DNA from: Granulicella sp.
GTDB taxonomy: Bacteria; Acidobacteriota; Terriglobia; Terriglobales; Acidobacteriaceae
Reading direction: 5' to 3'
Assembly: GCA_025408425.1 (NCBI GenBank)
Contig: JANXYX010000021.1
Coordinates: 62,001 to 126,000 of the forward strand
Length of the DNA: 64,000 nucleotides
Position 1 is the first letter of the stretch, and every line of letters starts with the position of its first letter. The translations under genes were made by a program, and so were the position numbers. This document shows positions 49,584 through 57,476 of the stretch, one piece after another. The notes beneath the pieces were generated by a model, which saw nothing but the letters and a program-made list of their open reading frames with translations, made no database searches and had not been told where the DNA came from.

Positions 49584-50552
49584 ATGGCTGAGTGGGATGA
49601 CGAATCGAATCGGGAAAATCGTGACAAGCGTGCGGTGACGGAGCGTTCCGACGAGGATGGCTCGGCGCACGTGTCGGACGAGAGCGCATCGTTGATTGGG
49701 GATGTATCGGCAGATGTGGCGCCGATGGTGGAAGAGTTTATGGAGCAGGCCGCGCAGCAGAATGAAGCTGCTGCGGAGGCGGTTCCAGACGTGAAGAACA
49801 AGCCGGGATCGTATATTTCGTTTGAGCATATCTATAAGTCGTTCAATGGGTTTGTGGTGCTGGAGGATGTGAGCTTCTGCGTGAATTCAGGGGAAACGCT
49901 GTGCATTCTGGGTCGAAGCGGTGTGGGAAAGTCAGTGTCGCTGCAGATGTTGATGGGTTTTCTGAAGCCGGACAAAGGCATGATTCGAGTGGCCGGTGAG
50001 GATATCTGCGGTTTTAACGAACGTGAGATGCAGCGGATACGGCAGAAAGTGACGATGGTGTTTCAAAATGGAGCGCTGTTCGACTCGATTTCGGTAGGCG
50101 AGAATGTAGCGTTTCCGCTGCGGGAGCGGAAGGATATGGAGGAAGACCAGATCTGGCAGGTGGTGAAGGGACTGTTGGAGATGGTGGGTGTTGCGGGGAT
50201 GGAGAATCTGCTCCCTTCGGATCTTTCGACAGGGATGAAGCGGTCTGTTGCGATTGCCAGGGCGCTGGCTTCACAGCCGGAGGCAGTGCTCTACGATGAG
50301 CCGACAACGATGGTTGACCCTCTGATGGCGCATCTACTTGGAAATCTGATCGAACGTTTGAAGCAGCAACTGCATCTCACTAGTATTGTGGTGACGCACG
50401 ACATGCAGTTGGCGAGAAAGCTTGCTGACCGAGTGGTGTTTCTACATCAGGGAAGGGCACGTTTTTTCGGCACGATGGAAGAGATGGAACGTAGCGACGA
50501 TCCTGTGCTGCAGGAGTTTCTTCTGTTGGATGCGCTGGTTCTTCCTGCCTAA
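49584..50552 (+). CDS. mlaF: ABC transporter ATPase, MlaF-like
   Basis: MlaF is the ATPase of the Mla pathway, which moves phospholipids between the membranes. The ATPase core starts at about residue 77 (ISFEHIYKSFNGFVVLEDVS) with Walker A LGRSGVGKSVSLQML, the Q loop in VTMVFQNGALFDSISVGENVAFPL, the signature LSTGMKRSVAIARALA and Walker B VLYDEPTTMVDP; LFDSISVGENVAFPL is a MlaF hallmark, and LSTGMKRSV replaces the usual LSGGM. The N-terminal 75 residues (EWDDESNRENRDKRAVTERS) are acidic, absent from E. coli MlaF and probably disordered. No mlaE, mlaD or mlaC is adjacent, so the membrane subunits must lie elsewhere. An ATG three codons earlier is possible. Confidence 0.82.
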   Translation: MAEWDDESNRENRDKRAVTERSDEDGSAHVSDESASLIGDVSADVAPMVEEFMEQAAQQNEAAAEAVPDVKNKPGSYISFEHIYKSFNGFVVLEDVSFCVNSGETLCILGRSGVGKSVSLQMLMGFLKPDKGMIRVAGEDICGFNEREMQRIRQKVTMVFQNGALFDSISVGENVAFPLRERKDMEEDQIWQVVKGLLEMVGVAGMENLLPSDLSTGMKRSVAIARALASQPEAVLYDEPTTMVDPLMAHLLGNLIERLKQQLHLTSIVVTHDMQLARKLADRVVFLHQGRARFFGTMEEMERSDDPVLQEFLLLDALVLPA

Positions 50553-50734
50553 ATATATGCAATTGTTTGCTCAGTTCATTGTCACGTAGATGACTAAGAC
50601 GTATTCTGGAAACGACAGTGCATCTCTATGTTGCTTCTCGACTCATCTGTGATATTGACAAGGCGACTTTGCATGTCTGATCGTGTTTAGTGGGATCTGC
50701 AACACTTGATTTTTTTAGATTCTCAAGCCAGCCG

Positions 50735-52315
50735 ATGAGTTTCAAGTTGGCATCTGACGAATCATGGGAGCAAGCCGAATCACGGTGTGAGAGAGGCGTT
50801 TGCGTGGCTACACCGGAGTATTTACAACAAGTTATTGTCTCGGGCCGAAGGCGTGCTGCAGGAAATCAAAAGCGGTCGACCCGCTTTGGCATCTTCCAAC
50901 GACCTTCCGTTACGAGCCTTGTATGGGCATCACTCGACTTGATCACGGTGATGGTGGCGGGCGTCCTGGCGCTGCGTTTCCGCGTGGTTATGCCGCGGGA
51001 CGTTCCAACGATTTCGATCCTGCCTGACCTCTTCAACTCAGCTCCGCGAGCGCTACTGTTCTACCTTCTGTGGTTCGCGGCATGCCTGGTGTTCTTTATG
51101 CGTTCGTACGGTCTTTATGGGCCGATACAGAACCGCAGCGGTTTGCATGAGCAGAGGATGACGGTTCAGGCGACCCTGGTATCCGGTCTGCTGCTGTGCG
51201 GCACGCTGTATCTGTTGCAGGGAGTTGCTATCTCGCGGGCAGTGGTGGGACTGCTGATCGCGATTACGACGGTATTAATTTGCGTGCGACGTGCGATTTG
51301 GCGGCACATGGTTTACAGCCGTTACCGAGCTGGAATCGAGACTCGCAATGTGTTGATCATCGGTGCGGGGCGTGTGGCGCATGCGTTGCGGAACCACCTG
51401 GAATCTCTGCAGCACCTGGGCTTTCGATTCAAGGGATTTGTAGCCTTGACGGAGCGCGAGGCGGAGTCTGGTGACGCAGATGTGGTTGGGGATGTGCGGA
51501 ACTGCCTTTCGCTGGCCCGGTCACTGTTTGTGGATGAGATATTTTTCTCGATTCCTGCTGAGAAGAAGCTGGTAATTAGCCTGGTAGAAGAGGCGCGTGC
51601 TGCAGGGATCGATGTACGCGTGGTGCCGGATCTTTACGACGGACTAGCGTGGAATGCACCTGTGGAGTACATCGGGCAGTTTCCGACGATTCCTTTGCAT
51701 CGTAAGGATTTTCCGATTGGAGCTTTTCTGTTGAAACGTGTGCTGGATATCACTTTGGCGACGATTGCGCTGATTGTGACAGCACCGGTGATGCTGGCGA
51801 TTGCAGTGACGGTGCGGATGGGCTCGAATGGGCCGATGTTTTATCGGGCGCAGCGGATTGGACGGAAGGGCAGGACTTTTGTCTGCTACAAGTTTCGTAC
51901 GATGGTGCAGAATGCGGACAAGCTGAAGGCAGATCTGGAGCACATGAACGAGCGCGACAGCGTACTGTTCAAGATTGAAAACGATCCTCGGATTACGAGT
52001 GTGGGGAAGTTTTTGCGCAAGTATTCGTTGGATGAACTGCCTCAGTTCTACAACGTGGTTCGCGGTGATATGAGTCTGGTGGGGCCTCGCCCGCCTATGG
52101 CTGCGGAGGTGGAGCAGTACGATCTTGCACATCTTCGACGGTTGGATGTACTGCCTGGAATTACCGGTCTGTGGCAGGTAGAAGCTCGACAGGATCCGTC
52201 GTTTGACAGCTATATTTCTCTGGATACGGCGTATGTGGAGAACTGGAGCTTGTGGCTGGATCTGAAGATTCTGGCGCGGACGGTTGGTGTGGTGGTGGGT
52301 GGGACGGGGTCCTAA
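50735..52315 (+). CDS. Polyprenyl-phosphate sugar phosphotransferase (WbaP/WcaJ-like)
   Basis: The enzyme transfers a sugar-1-phosphate onto undecaprenyl phosphate, starting assembly of exopolysaccharide or O-antigen. The 526 residues have four to five membrane helices in the first half (SLVWASLDLITVMVAGVLAL, LLFYLLWFAACLVFFM, VSGLLLCGTLYLLQGVAI, AVVGLLIAITTVLICV), a Rossmann-like domain NVLIIGAGRVAHALRNH, a further helix (VLDITLATIALIVTAPVMLAIAV) and the C-terminal sugar-transferase catalytic domain (MFYRAQRIGRKGRTFVCYKF, NDPRITSVGKFLRKYSLDEL, RGDMSLVGPRPPMAAEVEQY, LPGITGLWQVEAR). No glycosyltransferases, flippase or polymerase are adjacent, so it stands apart from a typical polysaccharide cluster. 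A GTG 15 codons upstream is an alternative start. Confidence 0.92.
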   Translation: MSFKLASDESWEQAESRCERGVCVATPEYLQQVIVSGRRRAAGNQKRSTRFGIFQRPSVTSLVWASLDLITVMVAGVLALRFRVVMPRDVPTISILPDLFNSAPRALLFYLLWFAACLVFFMRSYGLYGPIQNRSGLHEQRMTVQATLVSGLLLCGTLYLLQGVAISRAVVGLLIAITTVLICVRRAIWRHMVYSRYRAGIETRNVLIIGAGRVAHALRNHLESLQHLGFRFKGFVALTEREAESGDADVVGDVRNCLSLARSLFVDEIFFSIPAEKKLVISLVEEARAAGIDVRVVPDLYDGLAWNAPVEYIGQFPTIPLHRKDFPIGAFLLKRVLDITLATIALIVTAPVMLAIAVTVRMGSNGPMFYRAQRIGRKGRTFVCYKFRTMVQNADKLKADLEHMNERDSVLFKIENDPRITSVGKFLRKYSLDELPQFYNVVRGDMSLVGPRPPMAAEVEQYDLAHLRRLDVLPGITGLWQVEARQDPSFDSYISLDTAYVENWSLWLDLKILARTVGVVVGGTGS

Positions 52316-52388
52316 GCGTCGATAATCCAGCTGGATGTGCGGCTGGATTGCTGGGCTTTGGAGTCCTGGAAGGGTTAGACTTAACTGC

Positions 52389-54068
52389 GTGAAGATAGCG
52401 CTGGCACAGATCAATCCTACGGTTGGGGACTTCGCCGGAAATACACAGAAGATTCTTGAGTTTGCGGCTCGGGCCGGGGAGCAGGGCTGCGCTGTGGTGG
52501 TGTTTCCCGAGCTGGTGGTTTGTGGGTATCCGCCGGCGGATTTGTTGGAGAAACGTGAGTTTGTAGAGCAGGCCGCCGCTGCGGTGCGAGAGATTGCGGC
52601 GTGGACCCTCGGTGCGGGGCGTCCGGCGGTTCTTTGCGGTACAGTGATGCCAGTCGATGCGCCGGTGGGCAAACAGGTGCGCAATGTGGCGGTATTGCTG
52701 GCTGGCGGGAAGGTCAGCTTTGTGCAGCAGAAGATGCTGTTGCCGTTCTATGACGTGTTTGATGAGCAGCGATACTTCGAGCCGGCGTCGCGGCAGATGC
52801 TGACAGTGGTGGATGGGCAGCCGTTGGCGATAACGATCTGCGAGGATGCGTGGAATGACAAGGCGTTCTGGCCGCGTCAGATGTATGCTGTCGATCCGGT
52901 GGAAGAGCTGATGCGGCAGTGGGGAACGCAGCCGGTGGAGTTAGCCGGGAAGCAGCGGATCATTCTGAATATTTCGGCATCGCCGTTCTGGCTGGGGAAG
53001 CCGGAGGTGCGTGAGAAGATGCTGGCGGCTCTCGCAGAGCGGCACGGCGCGTATGTTGCGATGGTGAACCAGGTAGGCGGGAACGACAGCCTGGTGTTCG
53101 ACGGATCGTCGTTGGTGGTGCAACCGGATGGGAAGGTGGTGGCGCGGGGAGCTGCGTTTGCCGAGGATCTGGTGGTATTCGATACTGAAGCAAAGGATGT
53201 CGCGGCGGTGGGCGCGGCTGAGGACGAGGTGGCGCTGATATGGAAGGCGCTGGTGATGGGGACTCGGGACTATGTATGGAAGTGCGGGTTTAAGAAGGCG
53301 CTGGTGGGGTTGAGTGGTGGAATTGATTCGGCGCTGGTGGCGGCTATCGCGGTGGAGGCGCTGGGCTCAGAGAATGTACTGGGAGTGGGGATGCCGAGCG
53401 AGTACTCGTCGCTGGGATCGATTGAGGATGCGAGGAAGTTAGCGAAGAACCTGGGGATTCGGTTTGAGTTGCTGCCGATCCATGATGTGTTTGCACAGTA
53501 TCAAGGTGTGCTGAAGCCGCTGTTTGAGGGGACTCCGTTTGGGTTGACGGAGGAGAATCTGCAATCGCGGATACGGGGTGTGCTGCTGATGGCGATCTCC
53601 AACAAGTTTGGATCGCTGGTGCTGACGACGGGGAACAAGAGTGAGATGTCGACGGGGTATTGCACGCTCTACGGCGACATGGTGGGTGCGCTGGCGGTGA
53701 TTGGCGACGTGATGAAGTTGAAGGTGTATGCGCTGAGCCGTTACGCGAACCGGGAGCGTGAGGTGATTCCGCATGCGACGATTGAGAAGGCTCCGTCGGC
53801 GGAGTTGAGGCCTGGGCAGAGGGACACAGACTCTTTGCCACCCTATGAGGTGCTTGATCCGATCCTTGAGGCCTACGTAGAGCGATATTGGTCAGCGGAA
53901 CGGATTTCCGAGGAGCAAGGCGTTGACGTTGCGCTGGTTCGGCAGGTCTTACAGTTGGTGGAGCGAAGCGAGTATAAGCGGCAGCAGGCTGCTCCGGTGC
54001 TGAAGGTGACGCAGAAATCGTTCGGGATGGGGAGACGGTTTCCCATTGCGGTAAAGGTTCAGGTGTAA
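52389..54068 (+). CDS. nadE: Glutamine-dependent NAD+ synthetase
   Basis: The enzyme converts nicotinic acid adenine dinucleotide to NAD+ with glutamine. The 559 residues have two domains. The N-terminal glutaminase (nitrilase fold) carries the catalytic triad Glu41 (FPELVVCGYP), Lys115 (QQKMLLPFYD) and Cys151 (ITICEDAWND). The C-terminal synthetase has the PP-loop LVGLSGGIDSALVAAIA and the GNKSEMSTGYCTLYGDM and KAPSAELRPGQRDTDSLP segments. Length fits the bifunctional bacterial form. The start is GTG before KIALAQINPTVG, the standard N-terminal beginning; upstream residues are not family-like. It is followed by a DsbA-like protein gene after 44 bases. Confidence 0.97.
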   Translation: MKIALAQINPTVGDFAGNTQKILEFAARAGEQGCAVVVFPELVVCGYPPADLLEKREFVEQAAAAVREIAAWTLGAGRPAVLCGTVMPVDAPVGKQVRNVAVLLAGGKVSFVQQKMLLPFYDVFDEQRYFEPASRQMLTVVDGQPLAITICEDAWNDKAFWPRQMYAVDPVEELMRQWGTQPVELAGKQRIILNISASPFWLGKPEVREKMLAALAERHGAYVAMVNQVGGNDSLVFDGSSLVVQPDGKVVARGAAFAEDLVVFDTEAKDVAAVGAAEDEVALIWKALVMGTRDYVWKCGFKKALVGLSGGIDSALVAAIAVEALGSENVLGVGMPSEYSSLGSIEDARKLAKNLGIRFELLPIHDVFAQYQGVLKPLFEGTPFGLTEENLQSRIRGVLLMAISNKFGSLVLTTGNKSEMSTGYCTLYGDMVGALAVIGDVMKLKVYALSRYANREREVIPHATIEKAPSAELRPGQRDTDSLPPYEVLDPILEAYVERYWSAERISEEQGVDVALVRQVLQLVERSEYKRQQAAPVLKVTQKSFGMGRRFPIAVKVQV

Positions 54069-54112
54069 TAACAGTGCTGTGCGCGGAGAGCGGCGGCGGG
54101 AGGATTTGTTCT

Positions 54113-55138
54113 TTGAAGATTTCACAATTGATGTTGGCAGGATTAGTACTTGGCGTGGGTGCTGTTGCTGGGGCACAGGCTCAGACTGCTCCAGCAGCCC
54201 AGGGAGCTGCACCATTGCGGATGGAGTCGCTGAATCCGACGGGCAAAGCGGACCCCTTTCCTCCGGTAAATCCGAAGTTTTTTACGGCCCCAACCCCTAC
54301 GGTGGACACGGTCAATGCGTTTCTTAAGTCGCTGTGGGGATACGATGCGAACCGCATCTGGCGGGTCGAGGCTATTCAGGCGACGGCTGCCCCGGGCGTG
54401 AGCAAGGTAGTGGTGTTCGTCTCTGACAAGTCGCCGAATGCCAAAGTCCAGACGACCGCATTTTTTGTGCTGCCGGATGGGACTCATGCGTTGGCGGGTG
54501 ACGGAGTCGTACCGTTTGGTGCTACCCCGTTCGCCAGTTTGCGGAAGATGCTGCAGGACAAGGCGGATGGTGCTACACGGGGAGCAGCAAGCAAGGACTT
54601 TCTGCTGGTCGAGTTTGCCGATCTGCAGTGCCCCCACTGCAAGGACGCGCAGACGACGATGGATCAGCTAGCGAAGGACTTCCCGAATGCACGGATTGTG
54701 TATCAGAGCTTTCCGCTGGTAGATCTGCATCCTTTTGCGTTCAAGGCTGCGGCTTACGGGGTGTGTGTGACGAAGCAGAAGAACGACGCATTTTTTCTAT
54801 ATGCGTCGGCAGTGTATGAGACGCAGGCAGCTTTGACTCCGGAGACGGGCGACGAGACGCTGAAGCATGCGGTGACCAAGGCGGGGCTAGACGCAGCCTC
54901 GATTGAGGCGTGCGCGGCAACGCAGGCGACCAAGGATGCGGTGACTGCGTCGATCAAGCTGGCGGAGGATGCAGGTGCTGATCAGACCCCGATGCTGGCG
55001 GTCAACGGACATTTGCTGCCGTTGACGATTCCGTACGAGACGTTGAAGACTGTTGTGGCATACCAGGCTGTTCTGGATGGCGTGAATAGTGGTGTGTCTG
55101 ATGCGCCTGCGCGGAAGGCTCCAACTCTGGGCAAGTAG
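54113..55138 (+). CDS. Secreted thioredoxin-fold protein, DsbA/DsbG-like
   Basis: The 341-residue protein starts at TTG, chosen because GGGAGGA lies 9 bases upstream and the frame then opens with a signal peptide (MKISQLMLAGLVLGVGAVAG, cleaved near AQAQ). Residues 40-155 form an N-terminal helper domain with a fold seen in secreted acidobacterial proteins. From about 160 the thioredoxin-like domain has FLLVEFADLQCPHCKDAQTT with the CPHC redox pair (Cys173/Cys176), a helical insertion, and the cis-Pro region GADQTPMLAVNGHLLP. This matches the DSBA_2/Thioredoxin_4 group that forms or isomerises disulfides in the periplasm. No dsbB is nearby, so its reoxidation partner is unknown. It ends at a strong terminator. 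Confidence 0.87.
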   Translation: MKISQLMLAGLVLGVGAVAGAQAQTAPAAQGAAPLRMESLNPTGKADPFPPVNPKFFTAPTPTVDTVNAFLKSLWGYDANRIWRVEAIQATAAPGVSKVVVFVSDKSPNAKVQTTAFFVLPDGTHALAGDGVVPFGATPFASLRKMLQDKADGATRGAASKDFLLVEFADLQCPHCKDAQTTMDQLAKDFPNARIVYQSFPLVDLHPFAFKAAAYGVCVTKQKNDAFFLYASAVYETQAALTPETGDETLKHAVTKAGLDAASIEACAATQATKDAVTASIKLAEDAGADQTPMLAVNGHLLPLTIPYETLKTVVAYQAVLDGVNSGVSDAPARKAPTLGK

Positions 55139-55159
55139 TTACGAATTGTTTGTACGGGA

Positions 55160-55190
55160 GGGTGCATCGCTAAGGCGGTGCACCCTTTTT
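55160..55190. terminator. Rho-independent terminator after DsbA-like gene
   Basis: GGGTGCATCGC and GCGGTGCACCC form a stem of 11 positions with one mismatch around a TAAG loop, followed by TTTTT. It lies between convergent genes and serves the plus-strand gene. Confidence 0.88.
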
Positions 55191-55197
55191 GTTTCTA

Positions 55198-56508
55198 TTA
55201 GTGGGCTAAGTAGATGAAGCGGAGAACGAAGAGGGCAGCGAGCAGGTAGAGCATCCAGTCTTTGCGGTGGGCGCGTCCGGTGAGCAATTGGAGCAGAGCG
55301 TAGCTGGTGAGGCCGAAGCTGAGGCCGTCGGCGATCGACCAGCTGAGTGGGATCATGACGAGGGTGAGGAAGGAGGGGATGGCGATATGGGGCTCGGACC
55401 ACTCAATTTTGCCGAGGCCGGAGAGCATCAATGCGCCAACAAGAATTAAGGCGGGGGAGGTGGCGAAGGAGGGGATGGCTCCGATGAGCGGTGCGATGAA
55501 AAGGGAGAGGAAGAAGAGGAGTCCGGTGACGATAGCCGTGACGCCGGTGCGGCCGCCGGCTTCGACACCGGCGGAGGACTCGATGTAGCTGGTTACGGTG
55601 CTGGTGCCGGCGAGAGATCCGACGATGGTGGCGGTGGCGTCGGCGAAGAAGATGCGGTTGAGGCGGGGGATAGAGTGGTCGGGCGCCATAAGTTTGGCGC
55701 GCTCGGTGACGGCGACGAGGGTGCCGATATTGTCGAAGAGGTCGACGAAGAGGAAGACGAAGATGATTTCGAACGCGCCGTAGTGGATGGCTCCGCGGAC
55801 GTCGAGATGGAAGGCGGTAGCACGGATGGCGGTGAGGGAGTAGGGAGTCGGCTCCCAGTGAAGTTGGTGGAAGAGGAGGCCGGTGAGCATGGTGCCAAGG
55901 ACACCGATGAGCATGAATGCTCGGACGCGAAGAACCTGGAGAACGGCGATGAGCAGGAGACCGAAGATGGCGAGAGCGGTCTCTGGGGCGCGGAGGTTGC
56001 CGAGGGTGACAACGTGGGCGGCGCTGGGGATGATAATGCCGGCGTTCTTAAAGCCGACGAAGGCGATGAAGAGGCCGATGCCCCCGCCGACAGCAGCGTG
56101 GAGTTGATGCGGGATGGCGGCTACAAGGCGCTGGCGGATTCCGGCGTAGGTGAGGGCGAGAAAGATGACTCCGGAGAGGAAGACCGCGCCGAGGGCGGTT
56201 TGCCAAGGGATACCCATGCCTTTGACAACGGTATAGGTGAAGTAGGCGTTGAGACCCATACCGGGGGCGAGCGCGAGCGGGTAGTTGGCGACTGCGCCCA
56301 TGAGGATGCTGCCGAAGGCGGCGCAGAGGCAGGTGGCCGCGGTAACTGCGCCGATGGGCATTCCTGTCTGACTGAGAATGGCCGGGTTCACGAAGATGAT
56401 GTAGGCCATCGTGATGAAGGTGGTGATGCCGGCGAGGGTTTCAGTACGCCAATTGGTGCGGAGTCTGGTGAAGCCGAAGTAGCGTTCGAGGCGGATGCGG
56501 ATGGGCAA
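55198..56508 (-). CDS. NCS2 family purine permease (guanine/hypoxanthine type)
   Basis: The 436-residue inner-membrane protein resembles the AzgA/GhxP/PbuG branch of nucleobase:cation symporters. It shows TLAGITTFITMAYIIFVNPA, the branch's start, then ALAPGMGLNAYFTYTVVKGM, VFLSGVIFLALTYAGIRQRL, AAVGGGIGLFIAFVGFKNAG, VDLFDNIGTLVAVTERAKLM and GTSTVTSYIESSAGVEAGGR. At least twelve helices are predicted. The start is a TTG at 56508 (PIRIRLERYFGF), chosen by family length; the longer open frame upstream has no family features. Substrate within purines is not certain. It is divergent from the DUF985 gene and convergent with the DsbA-like gene. Confidence 0.92.
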   Translation of the reverse strand: MPIRIRLERYFGFTRLRTNWRTETLAGITTFITMAYIIFVNPAILSQTGMPIGAVTAATCLCAAFGSILMGAVANYPLALAPGMGLNAYFTYTVVKGMGIPWQTALGAVFLSGVIFLALTYAGIRQRLVAAIPHQLHAAVGGGIGLFIAFVGFKNAGIIIPSAAHVVTLGNLRAPETALAIFGLLLIAVLQVLRVRAFMLIGVLGTMLTGLLFHQLHWEPTPYSLTAIRATAFHLDVRGAIHYGAFEIIFVFLFVDLFDNIGTLVAVTERAKLMAPDHSIPRLNRIFFADATATIVGSLAGTSTVTSYIESSAGVEAGGRTGVTAIVTGLLFFLSLFIAPLIGAIPSFATSPALILVGALMLSGLGKIEWSEPHIAIPSFLTLVMIPLSWSIADGLSFGLTSYALLQLLTGRAHRKDWMLYLLAALFVLRFIYLAH

Positions 56509-56571
56509 CGTTGATCTCGCTGGGAACTTAGAATGAGTGGATTGAGTACAGCATAGCGTGAGAGAGGCAAG

Positions 56572-57078
56572 ATGACTGCTGACGATGTGAAGAAATTGCT
56601 GGGGTTGCAGCCTCATCCGCGTGAGGGCGGGTGGTATGTGCGGACTTACGAGGCGGTTGAGACAGTTGGGGCAGAGGCCTTTGCGGATGGGCGGTACGGC
56701 AGTCCGCGACGGACGGGGACGGCAATTTATTACCTGTTGGAGCCGGGGACGTTCAGCGAGATGCATCGGCTGAAGTCAGATGAGGTGTTTCATTTCTACG
56801 CAGGGGATGCGGTGGAGATGCTGCAGCTAAGGGAAGCTGGAAGCGGAAGGCGAGTTCTGCTTGGGAACGATTTAGAGGGTGCGGCCCGGCCGCAGGTGGT
56901 GGTAGATCGTGGGGTGTGGCAGGGATCCCGGCTGGTGGCTGGGGGGAGCTGGGCACTGATGGGATGCTCGGTGAGTCCGGGGTTTGAATTTGAGGATTAT
57001 GAGGAGGGGAGGCGGACAGCGTTATCGGTACAGTGGCCGGAGTGGGAGGAGATGATTGAGGGGTTGACGCGGGGATAG
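56572..57078 (+). CDS. Cupin domain protein, DUF985 family
   Basis: DUF985 proteins are small cupins of unknown function found in bacteria, fungi and plants. The 168 residues have the family start KKLLGLQPHPREGGWYVRTY, the cupin segment TAIYYLLEPGTFSEMHRLKS and DEVFHFYAGDAVEMLQL, with Glu and His ligands in EMHRLKSDEVFHFY, and PGFEFEDYE near the end. Length is typical. It is divergent from the purine permease; the intergenic gap of 63 bases must hold both promoters. No context points to a substrate. Confidence 0.9.
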   Translation: MTADDVKKLLGLQPHPREGGWYVRTYEAVETVGAEAFADGRYGSPRRTGTAIYYLLEPGTFSEMHRLKSDEVFHFYAGDAVEMLQLREAGSGRRVLLGNDLEGAARPQVVVDRGVWQGSRLVAGGSWALMGCSVSPGFEFEDYEEGRRTALSVQWPEWEEMIEGLTRG

Positions 57079-57111
57079 GGTCGCGACTGATGACTTATCT
57101 GGTACGCGGAG

Positions 57112-57318
57112 TCACTTTCCTTTATATGCGGGTCTCAGCGCGCTCTCACGTGCTCGGCAGGCGACACAGGAGTCCAAGTGGTGCAGAAGTGTGCGTGAAG
57201 TCCACTTGTGATTATCCTGAGCGTTTTTGAGGCGTCTATCGCGCTGGGCAAGGGGAATCGACTCGTCGATCATGGACTCGGTCGCATGGGCGAGCTCAGT
57301 GGTTGCGTTCGCGTACAT
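57112..57318 (-). CDS. Small hypothetical protein with C-terminal CxxC
   Basis: The frame encodes 68 residues from an ATG at 57318 (MYANATTELAHATESMIDES), with a highly charged helical centre (PLAQRDRRLKNAQDNHKW) and a C-terminal HHLDSCVACRARESAL with a CxxC pair. A GGAAGAG sequence lies upstream at a long spacing; an ATG 11 codons earlier has no ribosome site. It sits alone between the DUF985 gene and the second kinase gene, on the minus strand. The pattern of an acidic/basic helix and a Cys pair is consistent with a small DNA-binding or zinc-finger protein, but I recognise no family. Confidence 0.5.
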   Translation of the reverse strand: MYANATTELAHATESMIDESIPLAQRDRRLKNAQDNHKWTSRTLLHHLDSCVACRARESALRPAYKGK

Positions 57319-57476
57319 CTGCTTCAATTCTCTTCCACCGGAACAAGGCATGGCCGGAAGTTTAGCAGAATTACGGTGAGAAGGTGTAAATGCCGGGAGT
57401 CTCTGGATAATTTGTTGATACTGAAAGGCCGAGAAGCTAACACTCTACTCCGCAGGATCCAAGGTGAGCCTTCAGT

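Noticed and set aside
50553-50734. TTGACA at 50656 as promoter of the sugar transferase
   Set aside because: The -35 is good, but no acceptable -10 lies at 16 to 18 bases, so it was not listed as a feature.
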